A DNA stretch of 53,823 bases from an uncultured Roseiflexus sp. (GCA_937935075.1 CALGYB010000115.1:1-53823), one strand, 5' to 3'. Positions 9,353 through 18,832 are shown, numbered from the stretch's first letter. Made by a program: numbers and translations. The notes: a model not told the origin generated them from the sequence alone.

Positions 9353-11533
9353 TCAACGCACCAGGTACAGGTACAGGACGCCGAGCACCACTGCCCCCGC
9401 GAACGCCAGCGCCACATAATCCTGCACCTTGCCGGTTGACGTGCGACGGGTGCGATCACCGGCGACCTGCGTACCGGTCGCCATCAGATCGGCGCCATCG
9501 TTCAACAGCGCATCGTCCACGATAAAATTGACCTGCCCCAGAAACCGGGTCAAGCGCCCCGTTTCAACCACCACCCGGTCGATCACCTGCTCGTCGAGCC
9601 AGGTCCAGACACGTGCCAGCACCGCAGCGGCGACGCCAACCGTCGCAGCATACAGTTCATCGAAGTAGAACTTGCGGTTGAGCACCGTGAAGACGCCGGG
9701 CATCATGCGCTCGAGCGGATCGGCTTCCTCGGCGGATGACGCGAAGGCATTGCGGTACACCAGCCATCCCAGCAGAATGCCGCCAATCGCAATGGCGCCG
9801 GAAATCCCCATGACCAGCAGGTTCAGTTTTCCGGCTTCCTGCCCGAAGAAATCCGCCAGATGGTGGAAACCGTCGAACGGCAGGTTGACGACGCCGGCAA
9901 ACACCGCGAACAGCGCCAGTATTACCAGCGGCGTCGTCATCGTCCAGGGGCTTTCGTGCGGGTCGTGCGCCTCGTAGTGATGGTCATCGTGCGACACGAA
10001 GGCATACGGCTGCTGTCGCGGATGATGCCCGCGGAACGAGCCGAAGAACACCACCATAATCTGGCGCGTCATATAAAACGCCGTCAGCAGCGACGCCAGA
10101 CTCAGCACCACCCACACGAGCGTGTTGGCGCGGAACGCATCCGCCAGGATCTCGTCCTTGCTCCAGAAGCCGGCGAAGCCGGGGAACCCGGCGAGCGCCA
10201 GGAAACCCGCCATGTACGCCAGAAACGTCACCGGCATAAAGCGGCGCAACCCGCCCATGTTACGAATGTCCTGAGCGGTATTCGAGTCATGCCCGACCGT
10301 CGCCTCCATGCCGTGGATGACCGAGCCGGAGCCGAGGAACAGCAGCGCCTTGAAGAAGGCGTGAGTGAGCAGATGGAACATCGCCGCCACCCACCCGCCA
10401 ATGCCGAGCGCCGCAACCATGAATCCCAGTTGCGAAAGGGTCGAATACGCTAGAATGCGCTTGATATCGAACTGCCCGACGGCGATCAGCGCGGCGAAGA
10501 GCGCCGTAAACGCGCCAATTGTCGCCACCACCGGCAGGGCATCACTGACCTGGAAGATCGGGAAGGTGCGCGCCGTCAGGAATACCCCCGCCGACACCAT
10601 GGTGGCGGCGTGGATGAGCGCGGAAACCGGCGTCGGACCTTCCATCGCGTCGGGGAGCCAGACGTGAAGCGGAAACTGCGCCGATTTGCCGATCGTGCCG
10701 CTGAAGATCAGCAGCGCAATACCGGTAGCGGCGCTGATCCCGATGCCGGTCGTCGTCGTCGCCAGGCGCTCGAGCAGTTCGGGATTGAACACCTGCCCCG
10801 GTCCTGCGCCGAGTTCAAGGGTTCCGGCTTCGGTCCATAGCCATGCCAGACCGATCATGAAGAGCACATCGCCGATGCGGGTGGTAATGAACGCCTTGAT
10901 TGCCGCCTGACGCGGAGTGATCTGATTCGGGTCGGCATAGTTCTTATCGTACCAGAAGCCAATCAACAGGTACGAGCAGAGACCCATAATCTCCCACGCC
11001 ATGAAGAACAGGAGCAGGTTGCTCGCCATCACCATCGCCAGCATCGCGGCGGTGAAGAGCGAAATGAACGAGAAGAAACGCGCCTGACGCGGGTCGTGCG
11101 CCATGTAACCGACCGAAAACAGGTGAATGCAGGTGGCGGTGACTGTCACCATCATCAGCATCGCCGCCACCGCCGGGTCGATGATATACCCCATCGTAAA
11201 GGGAACATCACCACCAGCCGGCGCCCAGCGGATTGTGCGGACGATATTCGGATCGCGCCACTCGAACCCATGCCCGGCGCCTTTTTCGGCGGCGGGTTCA
11301 GCGGCGTGCGACTCTTCCGCGTGCGCAGCAACCGTGCCGTCCATTGCAATCTTCACGCCGCCGGCGACTTCGACGGCTGTACCGACGGCGATGATCGTGG
11401 CGCCGACCATCAACAGCGTCGCCAGCCAGGCGCTCGCGTTCTTGTTGCGCTGAATTGGCGTCAGCGTAATGACTGCAAACCCGATCAACGGCAGCAGCGG
11501 GATCAGCCAGGCATTTTCGAGAAACCATCCCAT
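9353..11533 (-). CDS. nuoL: NADH-quinone oxidoreductase subunit L
   Basis: The distal pump subunit of complex I, about 726 aa from the ATG at 11533 (MGWFLENAWLIPLLPLIGF; AAGG about 8 bases upstream). Signatures are HLFSVGYMAHDPRQARFF, QFPLHVWLPDAMEGPTPVSA, AATMVSAGVFL, YSTLSQLGFMVAALG and FKALLFLGSGSVIHGM. It is longer than the roughly 610 residues usual for NuoL. There is a long hydrophilic loop after the second segment (about residues 60-105). The C-terminal lateral helix region also carries roughly 20-25 extra residues between VIDRVV and TGKVQDY (about residues 665-690). The latter feature is expected in complexes with an added NuoM. Confidence 0.93.
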   Translation of the reverse strand: MGWFLENAWLIPLLPLIGFAVITLTPIQRNKNASAWLATLLMVGATIIAVGTAVEVAGGVKIAMDGTVAAHAEESHAAEPAAEKGAGHGFEWRDPNIVRTIRWAPAGGDVPFTMGYIIDPAVAAMLMMVTVTATCIHLFSVGYMAHDPRQARFFSFISLFTAAMLAMVMASNLLLFFMAWEIMGLCSYLLIGFWYDKNYADPNQITPRQAAIKAFITTRIGDVLFMIGLAWLWTEAGTLELGAGPGQVFNPELLERLATTTTGIGISAATGIALLIFSGTIGKSAQFPLHVWLPDAMEGPTPVSALIHAATMVSAGVFLTARTFPIFQVSDALPVVATIGAFTALFAALIAVGQFDIKRILAYSTLSQLGFMVAALGIGGWVAAMFHLLTHAFFKALLFLGSGSVIHGMEATVGHDSNTAQDIRNMGGLRRFMPVTFLAYMAGFLALAGFPGFAGFWSKDEILADAFRANTLVWVVLSLASLLTAFYMTRQIMVVFFGSFRGHHPRQQPYAFVSHDDHHYEAHDPHESPWTMTTPLVILALFAVFAGVVNLPFDGFHHLADFFGQEAGKLNLLVMGISGAIAIGGILLGWLVYRNAFASSAEEADPLERMMPGVFTVLNRKFYFDELYAATVGVAAAVLARVWTWLDEQVIDRVVVETGRLTRFLGQVNFIVDDALLNDGADLMATGTQVAGDRTRRTSTGKVQDYVALAFAGAVVLGVLYLYLVR

Positions 11534-11630
11534 ACAGCGACCTTGCGTCAGCGAATAAGCGAATGCATCAACAAAGAAACGAACGCCCCAGCGCAACGTT
11601 CAACCGCCACGCAACGTTCGGCGGCAATCG

Positions 11631-11957
11631 TCAGCCGCGCAAACTATCGACCTCATCGGCGTTGACCGTCTGACGTGCGCGGTAGATCGCAATGATCATC
11701 GCCAGACCGATCGCGGCTTCTGCCGCTGCCACAGTAATAATGAACAGCGCGAACGTCTGCCCGGCGACAACGTTTGGCTCCAGGTAGCGCCAGAACGCCA
11801 CCAGATTGATATTGACGGCGTTGAGCATCAACTCGATGCCAAGCAGAATGCCGACGGTATTGCGCCGCGAGAGGGCGCCGAACAACCCAACGCAGAACAG
11901 CGCGCCAGCCAGGGTGAGCACCCACGGAAGCGGAACAGCCTCGGTCATTGACGGCAT
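11631..11957 (-). CDS. nuoK: NADH-quinone oxidoreductase subunit K
   Basis: A 108-aa protein with three membrane segments and the NuoK/MrpC signature [20 protein letters not shown], including the conserved membrane Glu residues in GIELM and [14 protein letters not shown] precedes the ATG at 11957 by about five bases; ATG at 11948 is the alternative. It forms the proton path between NuoJ and NuoN. Confidence 0.94.
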   Translation of the reverse strand: MPSMTEAVPLPWVLTLAGALFCVGLFGALSRRNTVGILLGIELMLNAVNINLVAFWRYLEPNVVAGQTFALFIITVAAAEAAIGLAMIIAIYRARQTVNADEVDSLRG

Positions 11958-12012
11958 AACACGCCTCGATGCAGAACCATAGAGAAGAAGAACAACTCAG
12001 ATACTGCTGCAA

Positions 12013-12654
12013 TCATGACTCGCCGCCGGTCGCCTCCGACGCCTGGATGGCAGTTGCTGCCGGTTCGGGGAGCGGCGCCGGTTGCCGTTGTTGCCGGCGC
12101 AGGCGCACCTGTTCCGCCAGGGTCAGCACCCGGCGGCGGCGTTCGCGCTCCTCGAAAGCGATGACAATTGCGCCGATCATGGCGACCAGCAGCAGGATCG
12201 CCGCCACTTCGAACGGCAGAAGATACTCGCGCATGAATGCCGTACCGATCTGCTGGGCGCCGGAGATGGCCGGCGATTGTCCTGCCGGCGGCGGCGGCAG
12301 CTGCCAGGCGTAGGTCATGACCGTCGGCACAATCAGGAGACCGAACAGCGCCGCCGGCACGATCAACGCAATCCACCAGCGCGGCGTCAGTTGACGGTTC
12401 TGACTACCTTCCAGATCGCGTGTCAGCATAATGGCGAACAGGATCAGGATCGACACTGCGCCGACGTAGATCAGCACCTGCGCAACGCCGAGAAACTCCG
12501 CCTCCATCAACAGATAGAGCGCGCCGACGCCGAAGAACGACGAGATCAGCCAGAGCGCGGCATGCACGATATTCTTGACCGTGACGGTCATGATCGCAGA
12601 TGCCAGGATAAATGCGGCAAAGACCACGAACAGAATAGTGATCAACGTATTCAT
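12013..12654 (-). CDS. nuoJ: NADH-quinone oxidoreductase subunit J
   Basis: About 213 aa with five hydrophobic segments. It has NuoJ hallmarks: NIVHAALWLISSFFGVGALY, then YLLMEAEFLGVAQVLIYVGA and SILILFAIMLT. A charged C-terminal tail (EERERRRR to about the end) extends past the last segment. An upstream TTG is in frame, but the ATG at 12654 fits the family start better. 36 bp separate it from nuoH. Confidence 0.93.
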   Translation of the reverse strand: MNTLITILFVVFAAFILASAIMTVTVKNIVHAALWLISSFFGVGALYLLMEAEFLGVAQVLIYVGAVSILILFAIMLTRDLEGSQNRQLTPRWWIALIVPAALFGLLIVPTVMTYAWQLPPPPAGQSPAISGAQQIGTAFMREYLLPFEVAAILLLVAMIGAIVIAFEERERRRRVLTLAEQVRLRRQQRQPAPLPEPAATAIQASEATGGES

Positions 12655-12690
12655 AAGGCGCGCCAATACGATAAATAATGCGCTTGCATC

Positions 12691-14052
12691 TCAGGAAGCG
12701 ACGACCAATTCTTCCTCGATCCATTCTTCCTGCGTCGGGCGCTGATTGATCGAGAGAATCCAGTAGGCGGCGGCGATATTGATAATCGCCGTCACCAGAA
12801 TGGCGATCAATTGGCGCTGCCAGGGCGCAAACCCATCCAGGCTCAACAACCCGCCCCACTGTGCGCTCGTCCACTGCGTCAGCCCGACCATCAGCGATGC
12901 GGACACAATATTGACCAAAGCCAGCGGCAGCAACAGTTTCCAGGCAAAATCCATCAACTGATCGACGCGCAGCCGTGGAAACGCGCCGCGCAGCCAGATC
13001 ATCACAAAGAACAGAACCCAGATTTTGGCAAGCAGGTAGAATGCCGACAGCGCCGCCGCGACATGCACCCACGGACCGCCCATATTCGCCAGCGCCGCGA
13101 CTCCTGGTCCCTGCCATCCGCCGAGGAACGCGGTGGCAGCAAGCGCCGACAACGCAAAGTTGAGGATGTACTGCGCGATATAGAACGTCGCAAACTTCAT
13201 GCCGCTGTATTCGGTCATGTAGCCCGCAACAATCTCCGAGTCCGCCTCGGGTATGTCGAACGGGGTGCGCTCACCTTCAGCAAGCGCCGCAATGAAAAAG
13301 ACGATAAAGCCAAGCAATCCCACCGGCGTAAACACCCACCACCCCAGACCAAGGTCGAGCGCCTGCACCGGTTCACCCGGCGAGCCAGGGAACGACGTCA
13401 CCGTGGTGTACAGCGACGGCGAGCATCCTGCCGCATCGCCGCAGAGAATGGTTGCGCCCATGAGCGGCACGCCCGCCTGCATGTAGGGCAACTCCAGCAA
13501 CGACATGCCGCCGGCCAGAATGACGACCGTGAGCAGGGCTGTGACCGCCGGGATTTCGTAGGAGACCAGTTGCGCCACTGCGCGCATCGCACCGAGGAGC
13601 GCGAATTTGTTATTCGATCCCCAACCCGCCATCATCAATCCGACGCCCGACACGGCTGACACGGCGACGATGTAGAGCAGTGCGACATTCAGATCGATCG
13701 GCTCCCAGCCGCGCCCCCACGGAATGACGGCAAGCATCATCGCCACCGGCGCGAGCGAGACGATTGGCGCCAGCAAGTGCACCCATTGATCGGCGCTGCG
13801 TGGAACGATGTCTTCCTTGGTAAACATCTTGACCGCATCAGCGATCGGTTGGAGCAAACCAGCCGGTCCCACCCGATTTGGACCGAGGCGGTCCTGCATG
13901 CGCGCAACCACACGTCGTTCCGCCCACACCATCATAATGAAGTTTCCGACGGCATAGAACAGCACAATGGTGGTCACCAGCAGATAGGCGATCAGAACGA
14001 TCACCCAGTCCGGGAGGGCGCCGCCAATCCATGATCGCAGGATGTCGGTCAT
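12691..14052 (-). CDS. nuoH: NADH-quinone oxidoreductase subunit H
   Basis: This 453-aa quinone-site membrane subunit has conserved loops WAERRVVARMQDRLGPNRVG, QPIADAVKMFTKED and EGERTPFDIPEADSEIVAGY followed by TEYSGMKF. It is longer than the usual 320-350 residues, because of an inserted segment around residues 200-235 with two cysteines (ILCGDAAGCSPS) and a C-terminal extension of about 40 residues. AGGTGAG sits 7 bases before the ATG. The insertion lies before the segment that carries the quinone loop and looks like a periplasmic loop. Confidence 0.94.
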   Translation of the reverse strand: MTDILRSWIGGALPDWVIVLIAYLLVTTIVLFYAVGNFIMMVWAERRVVARMQDRLGPNRVGPAGLLQPIADAVKMFTKEDIVPRSADQWVHLLAPIVSLAPVAMMLAVIPWGRGWEPIDLNVALLYIVAVSAVSGVGLMMAGWGSNNKFALLGAMRAVAQLVSYEIPAVTALLTVVILAGGMSLLELPYMQAGVPLMGATILCGDAAGCSPSLYTTVTSFPGSPGEPVQALDLGLGWWVFTPVGLLGFIVFFIAALAEGERTPFDIPEADSEIVAGYMTEYSGMKFATFYIAQYILNFALSALAATAFLGGWQGPGVAALANMGGPWVHVAAALSAFYLLAKIWVLFFVMIWLRGAFPRLRVDQLMDFAWKLLLPLALVNIVSASLMVGLTQWTSAQWGGLLSLDGFAPWQRQLIAILVTAIINIAAAYWILSINQRPTQEEWIEEELVVAS

Positions 14053-14066
14053 AGCGTGCTCACCTG

Positions 14067-15221
14067 TTATTCTTCGCTTCCGTCATTTTGGGCAGCGGCT
14101 TTTTTCGCAGCATTCGCGGCGCGAATCGCCGCCAGGCGCGCGGCTTTGTCGGTCGGCGCGTCCCCCGTCGTCGGCGCAGGGGCTTCCGCTGCGGGTGGCG
14201 CGGAGGCGGCATCGGCGCCCTCAGCAGATTTCTTTGCCGCATTTGCGGCGCGAATCGCCGCCAGGCGCGCGGCTTTGTCGGTCGGCGCGCCCCCGGTCGG
14301 CGCAGGGGCTTCGGTAGCGCCTTCGTCTGTCTTTTTCGCCGCATTCGCGGCGCGGATCGCCGCCAGGCGCGCGGCTTTGTCGGCAGGCGTGCTCTCGCTT
14401 ACAGGTTCAGCCGATGCTTCGGCAGCCGTCTTTTCAGCAGCCCGGGCACGTGCAGCCGCCAGGCGCGCGGCTTTGTCGGCGGGTGCAGCATCAGGAGTTG
14501 CAGAAGCAGGGGCAGGCGCCTGCGCAGCAGCGGACTCGGCGCGTTTCGCCCTGATCTTCTCGACCATCTGCGGCGCAACGCCGATCAGGTCAGGACGGCG
14601 CTTCATGTTGCCCTGCAACTTCTTCATTGCGCTGTCCTTCACCTCCGCCCAGAACGACGGCGCGATCTTCTCGTAGTAGGAGATCGGGCGGTTCAACGCT
14701 TCCTTGTTAATCGTCAACCCGCCGTGCACATCGGTCGAATACTCGAACTCGTGATCCATTTTAATCGCGTCGAACGGGCAGACTTCCGCACACAGACCGC
14801 AACTCATGCAGGCGTCGTACTCGATCAGAAACTCAGCGACTGCCGGAACCGGCTTGCCGGTAGACGGATCGCGGGCCTGCGTCATATGGATGACCTGTGG
14901 CGGGCAGATACGCTGGCACTGGAAACACGAGGTGCACAATTCGTGCCCGGTCTCATCATCGTAGAGAAGGATCGGGAAATTGCGGAACGCCTCGGGCAGT
15001 TTCAGGCGTTCTTCCGGATACTGAACGGTAAACACGCCCGTCTGCTGACTTGGTTTTTCCAGTTTGCGCGTCAGCGCATCGCGAAAATGGCGAAAGACGA
15101 CATCGAGGCCCGTCAGCAACCCCTGACCGGCGCGCAGTCTGGGGCGGCTGCGGTCAATAACATAGACCCCGCCTCGCGTCGTTTGGACTTCGGTTGGTTC
15201 AGTCTGTATTTCAGTCGTCAT
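14067..15221 (-). CDS. nuoI: NADH-quinone oxidoreductase subunit I with repeat tail
   Basis: Residues 1 to about 190 form the NuoI ferredoxin-like subunit with both [4Fe-4S] motifs intact (CTSCFQCQRICP and CMSCGLCAEVCP). These pass electrons toward cluster N2 in NuoB. The following ~190 residues are an Ala/Lys/Arg-rich tail built from four repeats of about 18 conserved residues (consensus ADKAARLAAIRAANAAKK) separated by Pro/Ala/Glu linkers. Usual NuoI length is about 160-200 aa; this is about 384. The ATG at 15221 has AAGGTG 8 bases upstream. The tail is predicted to be helical, basic and cytoplasmic. Confidence 0.92.
   Translation of the reverse strand: MTTEIQTEPTEVQTTRGGVYVIDRSRPRLRAGQGLLTGLDVVFRHFRDALTRKLEKPSQQTGVFTVQYPEERLKLPEAFRNFPILLYDDETGHELCTSCFQCQRICPPQVIHMTQARDPSTGKPVPAVAEFLIEYDACMSCGLCAEVCPFDAIKMDHEFEYSTDVHGGLTINKEALNRPISYYEKIAPSFWAEVKDSAMKKLQGNMKRRPDLIGVAPQMVEKIRAKRAESAAAQAPAPASATPDAAPADKAARLAAARARAAEKTAAEASAEPVSESTPADKAARLAAIRAANAAKKTDEGATEAPAPTGGAPTDKAARLAAIRAANAAKKSAEGADAASAPPAAEAPAPTTGDAPTDKAARLAAIRAANAAKKAAAQNDGSEE
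14090..14490 (-). repeat. Four in-frame tandem repeats in nuoI tail
   Basis: Near-identical DNA segments of about 60 bp at 14098-14162, 14231-14291, 14333-14393 and 14427-14487 encode the DKAARLAAIRAANAAKK units. The last three protein units are almost identical and the first is more diverged (ARLAAARARAAEK), suggesting stepwise duplication toward the C-terminus. Confidence 0.85.
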
Positions 15222-15774
15222 CAAGGCTGCACCTTTACTCTGCATTCAATCATGCGCTCGAAAGGTCGCATTTTGCACATACGTGGTGCATCTCGATCGA
15301 TTCTTGTGCTTATCCATGAGGATTGTTTTCTATTATCCCAGATTGAGTTTCAAATCTAAGAGGAAGATCAACCGGGTATGAGACAATCTCGTGATTGATG
15401 TTGGCTTCGACAGGCTCAGCCAACGCCAACCGCTTCACAGGTGCAAGCGTGTTTGTCCGGGTTTAGACCGATCTTCCTAATAGATTATCGTACTTATAGA
15501 GCGAACAACCAGATGTTGCACACTACTTGCCCATGGTGACCATCTTGCGGCGGAGGTTGGCTTCGACAGGCTCAGCCAACGTCCGCTGCTCCACGTCCTT
15601 GAGCGTCCAGGTTTGGGTGATCGCTCTCGTAGGGCAAAGACGGTGTAATGGACTGTTTCCACAATACGACATGCTTACCTTCGACCTTCGCACAGTCAAC
15701 CCTCACTCTGCCACCTGAGCGCCAGTCACGTTGCCGATGGGAACATGGCCGACGACATTCAACCGCACAACACG
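15222..15774. other. 553-bp gene-free gap in the nuo operon (nuoD to nuoI)
   Basis: No gene is supported. The gap holds a TTCGACAGGCTCAGC hairpin with stem GTTGGCT/AGCCAAC (about 15402-15426), a full family-1 hairpin element (15498-15627), and an AT-rich stretch near 15300-15360. This is the only large break in an otherwise compact operon and could contain a processing site or a secondary promoter. Confidence 0.6.
15498..15627 (+). mobile_element. Hairpin MITE-like element, family 1, copy 2
   Basis: It aligns with 3296-3426: left end AGAGCGAACAACC, central TTGGCT-TCGACAGGCTC-AGCCAA hairpin, the segment TCCACGTCCTTGAGCGTCCA, and right end GGTGATCGCTCT. It is 130 bp long with no coding capacity. 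Confidence 0.7.
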
Positions 15775-16899
15775 TTAACGATCCACCTCACCCATCACGA
15801 TATCGATGCTCCCAAGGATAACCACCACATCGGCGACCTTATGGCCCCGACACATATCGCCGAGCGGCGTCAGGTTGATGAACGACGGAGCGCGCACCTT
15901 GTAGCGATATGGTCGCTCGCTGCCATCGCTCACCAGGTAGAAGCCCAGCTCCCCTTTCGGCGACTCGATGCGCGCATACGCATCACCCGGCGGCGGGCGC
16001 AGCGCCTTCTGCTTGCCGATGTTCGCCATCGACGGATTGATATGCCCGCCAGTCGTATCAGGCAGGCGCTCGATCACCTGCTGCAGAATCCGATAACTCT
16101 GCCGCATCTCCTCGATACGGATCAGGAAGCGGTCATACACATCCCCCACCGACCCGATTGGAATATCAAAGTCGAGTTCGTCGTACACGCTGTACGGTTC
16201 AGCCCGGCGCACATCATACGGAATGCCCGACGCGCGCAGCACCGGACCGGTGACGCTATACGAGACGGCGACTTCTTTCGGCAGAATGCCGACATTCACG
16301 GTGCGCGACAACAAGATCTCATTTTCTTTCAACAAACGCTCGAACTCATCGAAGAACGCCGGCAACCCCTGCATCAACTCCTTGAGTTGCGGAATGAATT
16401 CGGGCGGGAGGTCGCGCCACACGCCGCCGAAGCGGAAATAGTTGCACATCATCCGGGCGCCGCTCGCCATCTCGAACAGATCGAGGATCTTCTCCCGCTC
16501 CCGCATGCCGAACATCAGCGGCGTCTGCCAGGCGCCCATATCGTTGAGCAAGAAGCCCACTGCCGAGGCATGGTTCAGAATACGGGTCAGTTCGACCATC
16601 AGCACCCGAATGTACTCAGCGCGCTGCGGCACACTGATGCCGGCCAATTTCTCGACCGCCAGCGCCAGCGCGTGGTTGTTCGCCATCGAATTGAAATAAT
16701 CGAGACGGTCGGTGTACGGCATCGACTGAATGTAGGTCGAAACCTCCGCCAGTTGCTCGTGATTGCGGTGCAGATAGCCGAAGACCGGCTTCAGATCGAT
16801 GATCGTCTCACCATCGACGGTGACGATCATGCGAAAGACGCCGTGGGTTGACGGATGTTGCGGACCGATATTGATCTGGAGTTCCTGCGTTTGAAGCAT
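15775..16899 (-). CDS. nuoD: NADH-quinone oxidoreductase subunit D
   Basis: A 374-aa, 49-kDa-type subunit that lines the quinone-reduction site with NuoB. Conserved blocks are [54 protein letters not shown] and [16 protein letters not shown]. It is not fused to NuoC. The start is 8 bp after the nuoC stop. Confidence 0.95.
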   Translation of the reverse strand: MLQTQELQINIGPQHPSTHGVFRMIVTVDGETIIDLKPVFGYLHRNHEQLAEVSTYIQSMPYTDRLDYFNSMANNHALALAVEKLAGISVPQRAEYIRVLMVELTRILNHASAVGFLLNDMGAWQTPLMFGMREREKILDLFEMASGARMMCNYFRFGGVWRDLPPEFIPQLKELMQGLPAFFDEFERLLKENEILLSRTVNVGILPKEVAVSYSVTGPVLRASGIPYDVRRAEPYSVYDELDFDIPIGSVGDVYDRFLIRIEEMRQSYRILQQVIERLPDTTGGHINPSMANIGKQKALRPPPGDAYARIESPKGELGFYLVSDGSERPYRYKVRAPSFINLTPLGDMCRGHKVADVVVILGSIDIVMGEVDR

Positions 16900-16907
16900 C
16901 GCTCACA

Positions 16908-17477
16908 TCACTCTTCACTATCGCCAAAATACTTATCACCCTGTTTGGGAAAATCTTTCCGCATCGGCCACCCCTCGAACTCATCCCACATATAAATGCG
17001 GGTCAGATTCGGATGACCGGGGAAGACCACGCCGAACAGGTCAAACGCCTCGCGCTCCTGAAGGTTTGCTCCGGGCCACTCATTGGTAAGCGATGGCACG
17101 ACTGGCTGATCGCGCGGTACACGGGTTTTGACCACCAGTTCGGGACCGCCGTCGAGATGATAGAAATGGTAGACGATCTCGATCACACCATCAGCAAGGT
17201 AATCGACCGCAGTGATATTCGAGAGCAACTCATAGCCAAGGACGTCGCGCACGTAGCGCGCCACGTCGGGAAGGCGCTCAGGATACACCACGGCATCGTC
17301 GGTCGCCAGCAGATCGACCGGCGCGTGCTCCCCTCGCTTATGGCGCGCCGCTTTACCATCGCCAGCCGATGCTTCGCTCCCATTGCTCGTCTGCGTGCGG
17401 GGGCGTGTCGGCATCAGGGCGCCGGGCAGATCGTGAGCCAATCGCTCTTTGAGTTCAGCGCTGCTGATCTTTGGCAT
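16908..17477 (-). CDS. nuoC: NADH-quinone oxidoreductase subunit C
   Basis: About 189 aa, the 30-kDa-type peripheral-arm subunit. The C-terminal half has the family signature [27 protein letters not shown] and [13 protein letters not shown]. The N-terminal 60 residues include a low-complexity Gly/Ser/Lys stretch not typical of the core domain. The ATG at 17477 is preceded by GAGGTGG and lies inside the end of nuoB (23-bp overlap), implying coupled translation. Confidence 0.94.
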   Translation of the reverse strand: MPKISSAELKERLAHDLPGALMPTRPRTQTSNGSEASAGDGKAARHKRGEHAPVDLLATDDAVVYPERLPDVARYVRDVLGYELLSNITAVDYLADGVIEIVYHFYHLDGGPELVVKTRVPRDQPVVPSLTNEWPGANLQEREAFDLFGVVFPGHPNLTRIYMWDEFEGWPMRKDFPKQGDKYFGDSEE

Positions 17478-18261
17478 GGTCCACCTCAACAGCAGGGCGT
17501 TTCAGGTCATTATGCGCAATCTCCGGTGCAACGCCTTTCGCCTTCTGGGGCGATTCCAGTTCGACGGTTTCGTCCATGATCGGGAAATGGCGCACCAGTT
17601 CAGGATGTTCGATCAGCCCCGAGCGCATCTCTCCATGGGTTGGCGACGTATACGGACTAATGAGCGGCAACCCGCCGACCGGATCGACCAGTTTGCCATC
17701 GATCTCCAGCCCATGCTTCCCGAAGGTCGGCACCGGATATTCCTTCGCTTCACGTTTCCCATACCAGCGCACCCGGTTCAGGCGTTGCGCATCGATCTGC
17801 TTCTGCAACGTCATCAAGGCGTGGAGCAAGGCTTCGGGGCGCGGCGGGCAACCCGGAATATAGACATCAACCGGGATCAGGAGATCGATCCCGCGCAACA
17901 CATTGTACCCATCGCGGAACGGCCCGCCAGAGGTGGCGCAGGCGCCCATCGAAATAACATAGCGTGGTTCGGGCATCTGATTGTAGAGGCGCACCACCTG
18001 CGGCGCCATTTTCTTCGTCACCGTCCCCGCGACGATCATCAGGTCCGCCTGGCGCGGCGATGCGCGAAACATCTCGGCGCCGAAGCGCGCCAGGTCGAAG
18101 CGCGCCAGACCGGTTGCCATCATCTCGATGGCACAGCACGCAAGGCCAAACGACAGGGGCCAGACTGACGAACGCCGCCCCCAGTTATAAAATCGCTGCA
18201 TGGTCGTCAAAAAGACGCCCTGCTTTTCCGCTTCGAGCTGGATATCACGATCATCAGACAT
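17455..18261 (-). CDS. nuoB: NADH-quinone oxidoreductase subunit B
   Basis: This 268-aa subunit holds terminal cluster N2. It has the adjacent-cysteine motif [10 protein letters not shown] plus MGACATSGG and [15 protein letters not shown], giving all four ligands. It is longer than typical NuoB (about 160-220) through a C-terminal extension from about residue 175 ([20 protein letters not shown] onward), as in some other Chloroflexi and Deinococcus-type proteins (from memory). GAGGGAG precedes the ATG. The upstream gap to nuoA is a 7-bp tandem repeat. Confidence 0.95.
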   Translation of the reverse strand: MSDDRDIQLEAEKQGVFLTTMQRFYNWGRRSSVWPLSFGLACCAIEMMATGLARFDLARFGAEMFRASPRQADLMIVAGTVTKKMAPQVVRLYNQMPEPRYVISMGACATSGGPFRDGYNVLRGIDLLIPVDVYIPGCPPRPEALLHALMTLQKQIDAQRLNRVRWYGKREAKEYPVPTFGKHGLEIDGKLVDPVGGLPLISPYTSPTHGEMRSGLIEHPELVRHFPIMDETVELESPQKAKGVAPEIAHNDLKRPAVEVDHAKDQQR

Positions 18262-18271
18262 TGCTCATCTC

Positions 18272-18345
18272 CCTCTCACCTCTCACCTCTCACCTCTCAC
18301 CTCTCACCTCTCGCCTCTCACCTCTCACCTCTCACCTCTCGCCTC
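18272..18345 (-). repeat. Heptamer tandem repeat between nuoA and nuoB
   Basis: About ten units of GAGGTGA/GAGGCGA on the transcript strand, ending directly before the nuoB ribosome site GAGGGAG. Each unit is itself purine-rich and Shine-Dalgarno-like. The same heptamer occurs at 43399-43536. Confidence 0.85.
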
Positions 18346-18393
18346 ACTCCCACAAAGGCGCAGAGTTCGCCTTCATTCCCTGCCTCGCCTCAT

Positions 18394-18750
18394 CTACACC
18401 CACTCGAGTGCGCCCTTCTTCCATTCGTACACCAGACCGCCAACCAGGATAACCAAAAAGACCGCCATGGCAATCAGCGCAAACAGCCCAAGCTGCCCAT
18501 ATGCGACGGCCCAGGGATAAAGGAAGACCACCTCGATATCGAAAATCACAAACGCCAGTGCGTACAGATAATACTGAATCTTGAACTGCACCCGAATATC
18601 GCCAATCGCTTCCAGACCGCACTCATACGTGTCGAGCTTGATCGGCGTGGGGCGTTTGGGACCAAGGAAATACGCGGCCACCAGCGGGACGAGCGGGAAG
18701 ATGACCGCACCGATAAAAAACACGCCAATAAACGCATAGTTCGCCAACAT
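18394..18750 (-). CDS. nuoA: NADH-quinone oxidoreductase subunit A
   Basis: 118 aa, three membrane segments, with the NuoA signature [20 protein letters not shown] and [20 protein letters not shown]. It is the first gene of the operon; AAGGAG lies about ten bases before the ATG. Confidence 0.95.
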   Translation of the reverse strand: MLANYAFIGVFFIGAVIFPLVPLVAAYFLGPKRPTPIKLDTYECGLEAIGDIRVQFKIQYYLYALAFVIFDIEVVFLYPWAVAYGQLGLFALIAMAVFLVILVGGLVYEWKKGALEWV

Positions 18751-18802
18751 CGGACTGCGCTCCTTGCGGGGACTATCTCTCTCAGGCGCAATGACATTGC
18801 TG

Positions 18803-18832
18803 AGTATATCACAACCCTTCGTGAAATCGCAA
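18803..18832 (-). promoter_or_regulatory. Predicted promoter of the nuo operon
   Basis: On the minus strand: TTGCGA (18827-18832), an 18-base spacer, and TATACT (18803-18808) preceded by TGA, an extended -10. It lies about 53 bp upstream of the nuoA ATG in the most AT-rich part of this gap. Confidence 0.6.

Noticed and set aside
9039-9356. 105-codon frame in the nuoL-nuoM gap on the operon strand
   Set aside because: It consists of REP-like and dispersed repeat sequence; no ribosome site and no protein-like composition.
18272-18345. CRISPR-like or regulatory-protein binding array
   Set aside because: Period is 7 bp with no spacers; simple tandem repeat.
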